NCBI GenBank assembly: GCA_958450325.1
Contig: OY288250.1
Coordinates: forward strand, 45,854,683-45,918,682
Direction: 5' to 3'
DNA: 64,000 nucleotides
Origin: Agrostemma githago
Taxonomy: Eukaryota; Streptophyta; Magnoliopsida; Caryophyllales; Caryophyllaceae
The position numbers and the translations under genes were made by a program. The number at the start of each line of letters is the position of its first letter. The first letter of the stretch is position 1. A model generated the notes under the pieces. It saw only the letters and a list, made by a program, of their open reading frames with translations, had not been told where the DNA came from and ran no database searches. Shown here piece after piece: positions 45,745 to 58,294 of this stretch.

Positions 45745-47639
45745 CTGGACATGACATAGGTCCACCCCGACGCGGCAACGGGCGGGTTTGGGTAGCGATA
45801 TGTTTCCCGTGTGAGATATTTCTCGGGTCGAAATTTAAATCAAAATATGAGTCACCACTGAACTTTGTGGGAGTTCGGGGCCGTTCGAACCCACTCTATA
45901 CTTAGGCATATCGTGCTCAAAGCACGGCCCGCTTTAGTACTAGAGCTTGTTGGGTTCGTCCCTTTGTATTACGATACCGATGCCGAGATATCGGGTACCT
46001 TGTATCGAATGACTCTCGTGTGCCAACGGTTTTGGGCATCCGGAAACCGAGGTTCTGAGTAAGGGGTGAGGGTACTTGTTGGGAAGCCCACAAAGGACAC
46101 CCAACCCCGCCCGCACATAGCTGCCTCTTCTAAGATATTGATCGGTTTTTTAATACGCGCTAGTAGTTAGGTAAAATGATATGCAAACATTATTTTACGA
46201 TAGATATAATACGTGTTACTACGTCATTTAATGCATCTCGGTTTATGTCGAAGTGGTTTAGCATACGATGTTAATTTAAATGCTATAAATGGCTAACATC
46301 GAAAATAAGTTCGTAAATAAATTACGAATTACGCGGGCGGAAATACAACCCGGAATTACACTACAACAAGCAATAAAAAACAGAGTTAGAAACGTGAACA
46401 TTGACCATAAACGGACTCGTAAATAGTAAATGTAAGCTAGACCGTAAATTGAATAACCGGACGAACTTTGATCAAGTACACATTATATTGTGTATTGATT
46501 GGAGGACGGAGACTTTTAATATGCGTTTAGCGTACGGGACGGAAGCGTAGGGCTAGCTTGATCCCGGGTCTCGTAGTCTTCGCCCGACCTATCACGGTGG
46601 ATTAGAAATGTCTCGACTTATCGAGTATCGGTTACGACTAAAGAGTCTTTGACACTAGATCAGTTGCACGAGAGACCACTCAAAGTCGTAAAAAAACGAT
46701 GATATAAAATATAATGTGATGTATGAGATTTGAATAGGGAAGCACGTGATTGAATTAATACGTGACGACTAGAAGTCGTAAATATGACTTATCGGGACCT
46801 TGTATCACGTTTCGGCACACGTTCGAGGGACATCTCGTTTTTTAGACGACTTTTTTTCGTAATTTTTATGTTTCGAATCGAAATGTAGTCATGCTAAATA
46901 TGAATATTATTCGATTTATATTAGCTTGACTCTCGAGGACTCACCATATTCGACGTTTGGTTATGAAACCAATATCTCATATTTATAGTGGAATTTGTAA
47001 AATTGAATTTGATCGAACTAGAACGAATATCGATTCCCACCGCGTCACGATGTCGTAATCAATCCTTTCGGACCGTGTGACGATTGATTCGGCGTCAACG
47101 AGTTTCGTGCTAGTCCAATTATTGATGACTCTTTTAGACGTGATATTCGACTACGGAGTCGATATCATTCTTTTATAGTAAAACTTTGAAAAATGGCGTC
47201 GGATATGTTTGACGACGAATCACCGCGATCTCATTATAACCTTGAGTGTCTAAAGTGGCGCGCCTCGGGGGGCGCCACCTCCAGTATGACTTGTCAAGGG
47301 ATTATAACGGACTTTGGACGAAATTCGTCGTCGAACGTAGTCGACTTGAAAATTTGATTAAAAATAGTTTTTTTTGTTAATATACGTATGGACGTCCGTC
47401 GGCACCGCCCGACGACCTAAGCGCGCCCGCGCGGGACTGACCCGGTTTTTAACGTGTGGCGGCAGCCACCCATGCGGCCCCCTCCTGGTTGGGGGCCGGT
47501 CCGATCTCGCGTACGGGGCGAAGTATCGGACCTCGATTCGGATGACGATCCGGACTTCTACTAGACGGGTGCAAGCACCCGTGTTTCCGTTTGGAATCGA
47601 TCGAGTCGTGGTTGTAAATGTTAAAGACCTATTTGTTTG
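45745..47639 (-). repeat. Tat-type LTR X, truncated, minus strand
   Basis: The minus strand ends GTCATGTCCAGA. It aligns, moderately diverged, with the 3' two thirds of the A LTR: the TACCCTCACCCCTTACTCAG block near 46060, cgggttgtatttccgcccg near 46340 and the regions up to about 47345. Sequence 47360-47639 is GC-rich and unlike A's 5' LTR. The U3 with TATA and palindromes is missing. Confidence 0.7.
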
Positions 47640-49550
47640 GTAAGGCGACCTTTTTAGTGAACTGTATTCGTTGGCGATTTGTTGAGTCGCCACCGAGTCA
47701 ATTATTGGGACTCAGAAACCGTTCAAGTCAACTTTGATCCCTTGTCGGCTCAAAGTTGAGGGGCACGGGACCTAAAGATAAAGACTTGTACCCTTAAGCA
47801 CTCCATGCCTGGAATGACTCTCATTGCCAATGTTTTCGGACATCCGAAAACCGTCGATTCTGAGTAAGGGGTGAGGGTACGTATTGGGAAGCCAACATCC
47901 GATAGATGTCAACACCCAATCCCGCCCGCACAATAGCGGCCTCTACTAATCAATCGGTGGGCTGATAACCTAGTTCTTGTGGTGGAAATACTGTAACATC
48001 CGTTGTTTTCACCCTATATCTTTTGCTACGTTGGTTGTTTAAGGACAAGTAAGTTTTGTCGTCAAAGTAGTTGTGTTTACATTCTTTGCATTCGATTTCA
48101 CGTGACAGGTAGGCCATGAAAAGATGCACGTAGGAGAGTAGAGAGTACTAGTATTATACGTATTAGCAAATCAGTTTTAACGTGATAATACGGATATTAG
48201 TCGTTCATGTGGTATACCTTACATGGTATTCTGCTTATGATGCGTCGGTTCGGTATTAATGGAGATGCGTCGAACCTAGTAAGGCGAGCACCCGGACTAA
48301 TACGAAACCCGACCATCACTTTGTTCAGTTTTATTTGTTTTACGTTTTGAATTCCGTGTTAGGTGATTTAGCATGCGATTATAAGGTCATAAAAGCAATA
48401 AATCATATGAAAAACTGGAAATGCGAATGTAAGTAAATCACGTTATGAGGAGTTGCACCCTCGGAGTATACACTAAACGGGATACAATGCATAGATATTT
48501 GAGAACGGATCTCGGAATTACTCGGGCTTATTTAGTGTATTTTAGTATTTTGCGGTTGAAGTTGGGACATTACGTGCCTTATTAAGTGTTTGTGGACCTA
48601 GTGTCCACATCTAGTGTTGTCGTAGTGCATGATAAAAGAAAGTGCGAAAATGTAAAGTTTTTTTTAGATGGCAACCTAGTGACGACTCGACTTCAATAGG
48701 CGGATCCTCCTAGGTCGACCAGTGACTTCGGCAGACCTCCGTTACCGTTGACCCTTCCCGCGGCTATTCCGGCAGAGCTTCATTACAATGGGCTGATTCT
48801 GCGGCTAATCTGGTAGAACTTCGTTACTAGACTTGAGCTAGTCGAACACAGGCACCTCGGTATCGAGTGGGGTGCCCGAAAGTGAGGAGTAGCGTCGATG
48901 TCGCTTTTATCGGAACTACGATTGAGTGGATCCTTTGCCTCGGGTGTCGGAGTGCGGGCCCTTAGCGAGAATATGGAGGGAGAAGAGAATTGAGAAAATG
49001 TGTGTCGAATGAATGAAGTGAGGGGGGTATTTATAGGTGTTTCCGGCCCTCGTCACCCATATGGACGCCTGAGCTGAGGCGCACCATGACTCAGGCGCCT
49101 GGGTTCAGGCGTGGGGAGTCTCAGGCGCGTGAGATGAGGCGGTTGGAGTTTTGAGGATACGATTTTGATACTTTCCAAAATCGAGAAGGAGGAGTATAAT
49201 ACGTATCTTGGGGCCTAAGGTTCCCCCGGTTTTGACCTAGAGCTGTGAGCTTAGTGGGCTTCGGGTGTGCATCCCGAGGTTCACTTGGCGCGGTGTTGAC
49301 TCGGTTCGAGTTTCGGGACCGACGCGAGGTCCCGGTGTCAGAATTGACTCTAATTAGTGTCTATGCGACCGTAACGACACGACTAAGGCTGCCATCATGT
49401 TAGTTTAATTTTTCCGATTAATTTATTTGATCCGTTCTATAGAAAAACTACCTAAAACAGCGCGAACCCGCGTCGCGTTGCAGTCCTATCGTCATCAGGT
49501 GTTTGTTGGGGACTTCTGCAGCCACCAGGTCCAAATCTGGGTGTCTATAG
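47640..49550 (-). repeat. Tat-type LTR Y (3' LTR, minus strand)
   Basis: The minus strand starts TATAGACACCC at 49550 after a polypurine-type AGTGGGGGCTTC. It carries a TATA box and palindrome array, and later the same TACCCTCACCCCTTACTCAG block (near 47870) as other Tat LTRs. The 3' end near 47640-47672 is not certain. Confidence 0.7.
49028..49143 (-). promoter_or_regulatory. LTR promoter of Y: AGGCGCCT-type phased array plus TATA box
   Basis: Six half or full sites of ctcAGGCGCCTgag are centred at 49066.5, 49080.5, 49096.5, 49110.5, 49126.5 and 49140.5 (spacings 14, 16, 14, 16, 14). The minus-strand TATAAATA at 49028-49035 is centred 35 bp from the nearest site, as in Tat A (34 bp), although the palindrome is unrelated. 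Confidence 0.6.
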
Positions 49551-49944
49551 AAGCCCCCACTTTGACTGAGGCTTCGACAAGGCGAAATTGAAAGTATAGC
49601 TACCCAGGTCAATCGAGGATTACGACCTGGTGGCTGTCCGGTCGGGTCGTTTTAAGTCCATTGGACTACGTGTTGAGGCTCGTCTGCCAAGGCTTAGAAA
49701 TCATACCTAACGTCTTCGCTTGCAGTTGCTTGCCTGAGCCCGGTCCGTTGCTTGACATCTCGTTCTCGATTCTTCATGCTCGCGCGTTTTGCCTTTTCGG
49801 ATTGTTAAAAAAATACTTCGTTTAATTTTAAATGTTTTCGTGTGTAGGTGACGCGTTAAGCGTAAGTGCAAGGAATGTTCATATGTGTTTGCTTCCATTT
49901 GAACAAATATTTTTGGGATGCTTGTGAACCCTTGATGAAATAAA

Positions 49945-50110
49945 ACGTTCGAGGGCGTCAGTCTCCACTCGAGCGGTCGTCTTCGGGATGCTTGTGACCC
50001 CTTGAGCGAAACAAAGCTAAACAGAAATGTTCGAGGGCGTTAGTCTCCACTCGAACACTTGTCTTTGCGATGCCTCTGACCCCTAGGACAAAATAAAACA
50101 AGATAAACTA
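49945..50110 (+). repeat. 80-bp tandem array, left part
   Basis: Two units starting tcgagggcgtcagtctcc, with a further diverged copy upstream. The array resumes at 57416 with about four more units (57419-57730). The CACTA insertion splits it exactly: gataaacta on the left, ctacttgagg on the right. Confidence 0.85.
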
Positions 50111-51032
50111 CACTACAACAAATTGACACTTGCGCCACGAATTATGCCACGGGAGTTTGTTATTTGTGGCTAAATTTTACCTAGCCACGGGAAAAATTTG
50201 ATTCACTACTTGGGAAAAAAATATGACATGGGAACCTTTTTTCCCGTGGCAAATATTCACTTCCGCCACGAATTTTATTAAAGTCGTGGCCAATAATCAT
50301 TCTTGCCACGAAATATGCCACACCCGTGGCAAAAATATATTTAGCCACGAATTTGTTCAGTGGCAAATATTATTTAGCCACGACATAATTAACTTCCGTG
50401 GCGAAATTATTTTTTAGCCACAGATATAATAAACGCATGTGGCTAATGGTTCTCCAAACATTAATCAAATAACTTTCAAGTTAAGCCGAGTGTCAAATAT
50501 TGATCTTAAAACATTTATTAAAATTCAAAGTTAAAGATAATATGAAAAATATATATTAAATTTGAAAATATCTTATTAATAAAAAAAATTGGTATTATTT
50601 TATTTAGTTTTAAGAATTTTTTTTTGATTTTTTGTAAAATTAAAATACAAGAAAACTTTTTTTTTCAGTGTGAAAAAAAACCGGTCTATACTAAGTGAGA
50701 AAATTATTTCAGTGTAAAATTAAATTAAAATTGGTATGATTTTTTTTCCAAATTATTTATTTTCTTACAATATTTTCAGTGTGAAAAAAACCGCTTTATT
50801 AAACTCATATTTAAGAATTCTAATCGGTCTATATTTTTTTATGGAATTAACTTTGACTGTGAAAACAAAATTATTTTTGTAAATTAATTGTCTTTCAAGT
50901 TGTTTGGTTTGGAATAAAGATTAATGTATTAGAAAGTCGTGCTTAAGTTCAATAACCAGTCAAAATAATTTTTCCAAAAAAGAGAGGTATAAGTGAGAAA
51001 ATCAAATAATTAACAAATACAAGTAAGAAAAT

Positions 51033-51196
51033 TGTTATGAAACATAATATGTGGATGTCCATCGGGCCTTATAGCCCACTATGATGTAACTCTAGATGTA
51101 CCATGTACTATGTATATGCCCCCTGATGGGATGAATAAACACCTCTCTCTGATTTCTCTCATTCTCTCTTCTCTCTTCTCTCTTACTTTCACAACA
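51033..51196 (+). repeat. Left LTR of the copia element
   Basis: TG...CA ends. TATATGCCCCCTGATG near 51113-51128 and a CT-rich tail. It matches 56301-56457 with few changes. Confidence 0.9.
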
Positions 51197-54100
51197 CGTT
51201 ATCAGCACGAGTCTCTAACCCTAATTTTATTTTTCTTAATTTTTTTTACTTTTATTTTTCCTAATTTTTTTTTACTTTTATTTTTCCTAATTTTTTTTTT
51301 ACTTTCATACGATAACTGACTTCATACTTAGTTTCGATCCGTTCACCAATTATGTGATAGCCGACTTATTTGGTGCGGTGATTCATCATTTTTATTTTCA
51401 ATTTTCAATTTTATTGTTTTTATTTTTCGGGTAAGTTGTGATTATCATAGACACGTTCTGATTTAACTCTCATAAGTACTCTGTATTACTTTATCATGGC
51501 CTTGACTTGCAAGTTTAATACGGAGTTATTTCGTTATTTGGCCGTGCCATGATTGTATACTGACCGGAGTCTTACGTATTAGTCTTTCAGAATTACTTAT
51601 GTTATCTGTTGAGGTACACCTCATTGGTATCGCTTAATTCTCTAGTAGTTTTGGTTTATAGTTCTGAAAACTTGTATCTGGATCAAGCCTACATTGCTAC
51701 TGGGATAAGAATTTTTTTTCGCCAATGTCTGATTGTTTGGTAATCAGTGGTCTTTTTGAGAAAGAACCTTTCATTGCAACAAAACAATGAACTTTGTCTT
51801 TATTACTCTTGATTGCTTTATTTTTATTTTTATTTTTATTTTTATTTCCAATTCTTCCGAAACTTGAATTTATTGACCCGAATTTGACAAGAACTATTGA
51901 TAATAATAATCTTGATAAGATTATCAAGAGGAAATGACAAAAGGTCAAAAGAGAAGTATGATAAATCGGACCTATAGACCGTGGTTATGAATGTATCTAT
52001 TTTGGAGGCAATAATCCAAAATACGAGGAGTTCATATGAGGATATGATGTTTTCTATCTTTCAATTTAATTCAGTCTTGTAGACTGTATATATATCTATG
52101 GATCAATTTCAATGTTAATATCCATATGATGAATGCTCATATAATTTTGGACCTGAAGTTCCAAAACTATTTAATTTTTAATTATGAGCAGTGAAAATAA
52201 TGTTATCCTGTATGCTAACAAATATTTTGGATACAAGTTTCATAAGAGATTGTATTACGCGATTATTTTGGATAATAAATATGATAATACAGTTGTCCCA
52301 GAAAATATGATATCACAGAAATAAAATAGCCTCAAAGGATCGTGAAAAATATACTCCGTGTGAGTACGTACATGAAATTGTACCGAGATAAGTATCACTT
52401 TAAAGTTGGAGAAAATTGTACTCCGTGTGAGTAAGAGTAAAGTACATGAAATTGTACTATTTTCAGTATTATTTGGGGAGAAAATACATAAAATTGTCCT
52501 GTGTTTAATACCACTTATTATTGTCTTGAAGGCAATATATCGTGAAAAGACGTTATGAGAAATCCGCTGGATTAATTCCATGTTCACCCAAAGTTGGAAA
52601 GAATAATATAATTAATATTGAAAGATGAATAATCTCTTTCAATTGATTGAGTCCATTCCATGAAATGAATGTGACATTTGATAAGACTGTGCCTAAACAG
52701 GAGGTCGAGATCATGACATATTATTAAGCCTGATAATGCGGCCTTAATTGAGCCTAATGATAATGCGGTCTTAACTGAGCTTGATCCAGTCTACATAGCT
52801 CATGAAAAATCATTTGACCCTCGTATACGCAAAGTTCGATATGAGATGAAGAAAAATTATATACGAATTGGAAATTTGACACGCAAACTATGACCTGAAG
52901 TTCGTAGTGATTATATAAACTGAACCTATGACGAGAAATACATAGTGTTGACCAATATTGAAACCGTGACGTGAGGTTCACAGTATTTTACAAATTTTCA
53001 CTTTGCGTGTAGTGAATATTATTTTGAGTATCAAAATTAAGAATAAACTTGATGTTTATCTATGGATGTTTGCAAAGTATGAGATATTAAAGGAATTAAT
53101 CGTAATGTTGCGTATCCGCATGTCATGGTCGAGCAAATTAATGCGATATTAAAATCGTGAGTTTCGTATAGGTGATTAATAGTCATTTTCCTGGTAATGG
53201 ATATGACATGAAAAAAATATTCGATTAACGACCATTATTTCGTGAAATGAATATGGAATCGAATAAAAGATTGATTAAGTGATGATAATTATATCACTGA
53301 CACTGAATAAGTGTAAGGAGGTGAATATTTTAATTATGTGTTTATTTAAAAACTCAAATATTTTTACCGGAAATGGTATCGTAATGATCACAATATCTTG
53401 TGAAGGCAACGTGATAATGCGATCATGTATTTATATGGTGAAATAAATGATCAGTTGATTAATGATCAATTTATAGTTCTTATCACATGGAATTAAATTA
53501 CTCTAAGAGTAATATATATATTCATATTTCGGGAAGGAATATTGACGGGTCTTACCTATTGTATTAGACACCAATTGTGTCATGTCACTATCATTTGCTA
53601 TGGCCATATGACTAAATAAAATTAGTGTGCACATATGATTGAATGTAGCTAAACAGAAGTTTAGCAGGATGAGAATCGGTCAACTGGTAAAATTGACACG
53701 AAAATACTAAAGACGTGACAAATTGAGGCCATCCGGGTTCTTCTTACACCCGTTTCGATAAACCCGATGTTTATCTTGAAAGAATTTAATGGCGTGCTGA
53801 TCAAACTCTCTAGTGTACCATTAAAATTATATTTAAGGCAAGACAATACACTGAGATTGAGTATGTGAAATATTGGAGATCTAAATACTACTCGTAGTTG
53901 GATAATGGAGATGAATGTCCATATCCGATTGACCTTTAAGGTTTTAATTATGTGACCTATAGTCACAAAGAATTTTACGAGTAGTTAATGTAATCAAAGT
54001 TTACAATGTAAATATTATGTGAACATGGTGATCTCCCAAATGGGCAATTTTAATTCAGCACGTGAAAAACCAACTGCGTTAAGTTGAACTCCCAAATATA

Positions 54101-55981
54101 TTATTCTATTGAAGAGAATCATTTGATAAAGTCGATGAAATATTAGATAATTTTTAAGGTGGATATTGCCCTTTAAATCTATCAAGTAATGATAGTTTTT
54201 ACCACCTTAGGGGGAGATTGATAAGGATAAGCTGGTAAAAACAAACAAGTAATGTTGATCCCAACTGAACCTGATCGAAGTTCAGAGACTTGTTTTGATA
54301 AATATGAAATACATCAATTAGAGGTTAATGAAATATGACTAATGATTTGATCATTGTGTTTTATGATGTATATGATGATATATCAGCTTGATTACTTATC
54401 TTATTAAATATGTTATACATTGAAATTTATGATTTCACTATAGACAGATTCACCCTCCTTGTGGTGTAGCGAGCTATAGATCAGTCATGGATGGTAGATG
54501 TAATGAACATTGAAATTCTTGCCAAATTTTCAGTAATCACACATGATATAGTGTGAGGGTCTTATTCGGTTCATTTGTTATAAACAAAATGGCAAGCATG
54601 TGCAGTTGGTATTCGTAAAGAGTAATGAAATTGAATGTCCCGAAGCGGCATAGATATCTGATGATAATAGATGGTCTATATAAAAAGATTGGTACCACAT
54701 AGATTCATATTCAGATATCAATAATCAGTAGTGATGATAAGAGATTATATCGACATATTAATTCGTGGAACCGAATAATAGTTGCGCGCATTCGACCCTA
54801 ATAGGGATCTTATATAAAAATCCATTTTGATTGTTTACGTACAATCTATGGTTAAGATTGAGCTCATGGACTCAGAGTCCACGTATTGACACAAAGTTAA
54901 TCCAATTATGAATACTGGTGGATATACTGTACAGTTTCCATTTGAGTCTCATGTGCATGTAATATAGTTATTTGACCATTGCATATTAGTTAAGATTACA
55001 TCATTACATTAATTTAGAATATATACATTATAGGGCATTGTTCGTATTACATGCATGCACGAGATTATTATTGTTATATATTGCAGGATATATGTTTAAA
55101 AGGAGATCATACTCCTAGATTGATAAGCACTCCGGGAAGGAGCTTAATTATATTGTAAATTATCAGCATATGACAGTGGTTGATCGAATGAGTTCCTGAA
55201 GGACTCGTGATTAAGTATATATGAACCTCTACACGTAAGTGTATCTATGAGAGCATTCAACATGCTTGTGATATGGTGTGAATGCACGGTTTCATTGTCG
55301 CAGCTTGAAGTTTGAGCGTATGAGAAATCATATATGATTAAATTTCTTGTCCTGTGAAGATACGTTATGGTCCAGAAGCGTCATAATAGTTGAAAAATAA
55401 TGTAGTGGAATGCTACTATGAATATTTCATTCCGTACAATGGCAAGAAAGATTAATAATTGTTTAAGATAAAATCAGATTGATTGATTCTCCTGAAGATC
55501 GATAATCAGTTGAGAAATAATGTTAGCTACACTTTTTTTCCCTTCGACTAGGTTTTTTTTCCCAATGGGTTTTTTTCCTAGCAAGGTTTTTAACGAGGTA
55601 GCGTTGCGCTATAGACGTGTTAATACGCTATAGTTATGATCATCATAATTTTAATGACGAGATACATATTTGGTTATACATCAAGGAGTCATAAATGACT
55701 ATATCCAGATTGCAAGCTCCGAAGAAATATGATACTGAACTTATCAAAGATTCCTATTAATTGAAGATACCAAGTTTGTCAGTTACTACAATCCATTTCA
55801 ACGTCGTCGTGAAGTTCGATGAAGACATGAATTATTTTCATTAAATATCAAGTTGTGTAATTATCAGGGGGAGTAACCACGCGCTGTACTCTTTTTCCTA
55901 AGCCATGGTTTTGTCCCACTGGGTTTTCCGTGGAAAGGTTTTAATGAGGCAGTCTGTCATGCGTGTATGAAGATTTATGTA

Positions 55982-56206
55982 CTCCCTCCCCACCACTAAG
56001 ATTTTCCCACTTTCCTTAAAAAGAAACTCCACTAAGATTTTCCCACTTCAAAACTTTCCTTATTCATCCATTATACTCTTCTTCTATTTGTTACTTTTTG
56101 TGATTTGACATTTTGAACCCCACCCAACAATTTACAACCTTTCATTACCCATTTCTTAATCCATGTGCCATTATGAAATGGGAAGATCATTGTGGTGGGG
56201 AGGGAG
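55982..56206. mobile_element. Stowaway-like MITE (225 bp)
   Basis: Terminal inverted repeats CTCCCTCCCCACCAC and GTGGTGGGGAGGGAG are perfect over 15 bp, flanked by TA on both sides. The inner sequence also pairs partly (aagattttcccac). Stowaway elements are Tc1/mariner derivatives with TA targets and CTCCCTCC ends. It sits between the second and third copies of the copia 3' module. Confidence 0.92.
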
Positions 56207-56300
56207 TACTTTTTTCCTTTACTAGTGTTTTTCCCACTGGTTTTTTCTAGTCGAGGTTTTAACGAGGCATTTTCTTTAGTGATGTACATCCAAGGGGGAG

Positions 56301-56457
56301 TGTTATGAAACATAATATGTGGATGTCCATCGGGCCTTATAGTCCACTATGATGTAACCCTAGATGTACCATGTAATATATATATGCCCCCTGATTGGAT
56401 GAATAAACACCTCTCTCTGATTTTTCTCATTCTCTCTTCTCTCTTACTTTTACAACA
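56301..56457 (+). repeat. Right LTR of the copia element
   Basis: Same start and end as the left LTR, slightly shorter in the CT-rich tail. Followed by the aaaat duplication. Confidence 0.9.
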
Positions 56458-56965
56458 AAAATCTAATAATTAGGGACTAATAGTGAGAAAATACAAAACT
56501 AATTTATCATCAACTGTTTAATACAATAACTGTTCTGTAATATTATTTGGAAGATATTTTTAAGAAATGAATTTAAAATAAAAGTTACTTAATGAAAAAT
56601 AAAATTCAGGTAAAACTTGAAGTAGGCAAGAGGAAACTCAATGAGGATAAAAAACTGATGAAATAAAATAACGACTGATAACGAAAAGAAAAAAACATAT
56701 CGAAAGAACTAGCAATAAAAGAACGTTGAAAACAGAAACTAAAATAAAAATATCGATAAATTATTGAAATCATGAGTCCGAAAATCAATTTTGAAACACT
56801 TTTTTTTCCGGAATAATATTTTTTTAATCAATATATGTAAATCATTGTGGAAAAAAATTAATTACTAAAAAGTAAATGTAGTATGTGAAAAAACATCAAT
56901 TTAAAAGAATTCAAAACAATGATTATGTCAATAAAGTTCAATTTCATTTCTGGTAGCTGGCCATA

Positions 56966-57034
56966 AGAACTCCACACTTAAGCGTGCTTGAATGAAAGTA
57001 ATGTTAAGATGGGTGACCTCCTGGGAAGGTTCTC
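56966..57034 (+). other. 5S-rRNA-like fragment inside the CACTA element
   Basis: agaactccacacttaagcg, then gatgggtgacctcctgggaag keep the A-box-like, intermediate and C-box-like parts of a plant 5S gene. The segment just before it (tttctggtagctggccata) resembles the Cassandra LTR upstream of its 5S part (38990s). It is probably a captured Cassandra LTR piece, not a 5S gene. Confidence 0.65.
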
Positions 57035-57415
57035 CGATGCATCTGGTGAAATTAAATAATATTTGAATGGCTCAGCTATAAAGCTAGTAACTGTTCTAGA
57101 TGTGACTACTATAGGGGTAGAGAATTTTTACGGCTATTAATTTATTTAATTTGTTATATATTTTGTCACCGGAATAAATGTTTCTCCACAAACGTATTAG
57201 CCACGGGATAATCTGTGGCAAAAAATAATTCTAGCCACGGGAGACTCCGTGGCAATAAAATCAATACTTGCCACGCTTCTTTTTTCCCGTGGCTATTTGT
57301 TTGCCACGACCACTTGCCCACGGATGGTCTTTCCGTGGCAAACTACTTCAGCCACAAAAATTTAGCACTTTTGCCACGAATTCAGCCGTGGCCCAAGTGC
57401 TCATTTGTAGTAGTG

Positions 57416-57812
57416 CTACTTGAGGGCGTCGATCTCCACTCGAGTAACTGTCTTTCGGGATGCCTCTGACCCCTAGGACAAAATAAGATGAGATAAAACT
57501 ATTCGAGGGCGTCAGTCTCCACTCGAATAGCTGTCTTTCGGAATGCCTCTGACCCCTAAGACAAAATAAACCAAGATAAACTACTCGAGGGCATCGGTCT
57601 CCACTCGAGTAGCTGTCTTTCCGGATGCCTTTGACCCCTAGGACAAAATAAACCATTCGAGGGCGTCAGTCTCCACTCAAATGAAAAATGTTTTGGAGGT
57701 TTCAGACTCCAATGCCTCTCGGATAACAAAGACCCGTTAAGCGAAAAATTGATGTGGAGGTTTAAGACTCCAACGCCTCTCGGATAACTAAGACCCGTCA
57801 AGCAAAAAATTG
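57416..57812 (+). repeat. Tandem arrays of Y, right part (80-bp and 70-bp units)
   Basis: Four 80-bp units continue the array interrupted at 50110 (starts near 57419, 57502, 57584 and 57655). Two units of about 70 bp follow (ggaggtttcagactccaat and ggaggtttaagactccaac). Confidence 0.85.
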
Positions 57813-57959
57813 ATGTTTGTTTATTTGTTATAATTAAGTGTTTTTTGTTTTGCGGGTTTGTCTTATTTTATCGGGTTTGCTGTTTTAGTAGTTTCGGACC
57901 TTTTGCTTAAGTATTTATTGGTGTCTTAGTTTTGATTAATCCCTTGTGGGTAATTGCAA

Positions 57960-58294
57960 TAAGTTATATTTATCCCTCTCGGGTGGCTGCGTTAGATTTA
58001 TCCCTCTCGGGTGGCTGCGTTAGGTTCTTTGGAAAAGTTTCTGACTAATCCTGGTCTATTGCTTTCTTCGGGAAATTTCTGACTAACCCTAGTCTACTGA
58101 TTTCTTCGGGAAAGATTCTGACTAACCCTGGTCTACTGATTTCTTCGGAAAAGTTTCTGACTAACCCTGGTCTACTGATTTCTTCGGGAAATTTTCTGAC
58201 TAACCCTGGTCTACTGATTTCTTCGGGAAAGATTCTAACTAACCCTGGTCTACTGATTTCTTCGGGAAAGTTTCTGACTAACCCTGGTCTACTG
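57960..58294 (+). repeat. 27-bp duplicate and 39-bp tandem array
   Basis: Two copies of atccctctcgggtggctgcg (57973-58023), then about seven copies of a 39-bp unit containing ctgactaaccctggtctact from about 58031 to 58294. The copies are very similar, so the array expanded recently. Confidence 0.9.

Larger units (their letters stand above)
51033..56457 (+). mobile_element. Ty1/copia retrotransposon, decayed
   Basis: LTRs at 51033-51196 (164 bp) and 56301-56457 (157 bp) begin TGTTATGAAACATAATATG and end ACAACA. The 5-bp duplication aaaat is perfect (51028-51032, 56458-56462). After the left LTR comes cgttatcagcacgag, a primer-site type I know from small-LTR copia lineages (Ale/Retrofit-like). 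A polypurine tract caagggggag precedes the right LTR. The 5.1-kb interior keeps no long frame. One trace is ccaccttagggggag near 54205. Three copies of a cccactgggttttcc...aacgaggca module lie before the 3' LTR (near 55560, 55905 and 56225). Confidence 0.88.
50111..57415. mobile_element. Non-autonomous CACTA-type transposon, hosting a copia element
   Basis: The left end is CACTACAACAAATTGACACTT. The inverse of the right end is CACTACTACAAATGAGCACTT. A perfect 3-bp duplication (cta) lies at 50108-50110 and 57416-57418. Both ends carry repeats of a gccacga...cgtggc motif (50145-50445 and 57188-57395). Without the copia it is about 1.9 kb and encodes no transposase. The core is AT-rich with no gene. 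Confidence 0.85.

Noticed and set aside
49945..58294. CRISPR-like array because of regular repeats
   Set aside because: The units are head-to-tail tandem repeats without unique spacers, inside a plant retrotransposon.
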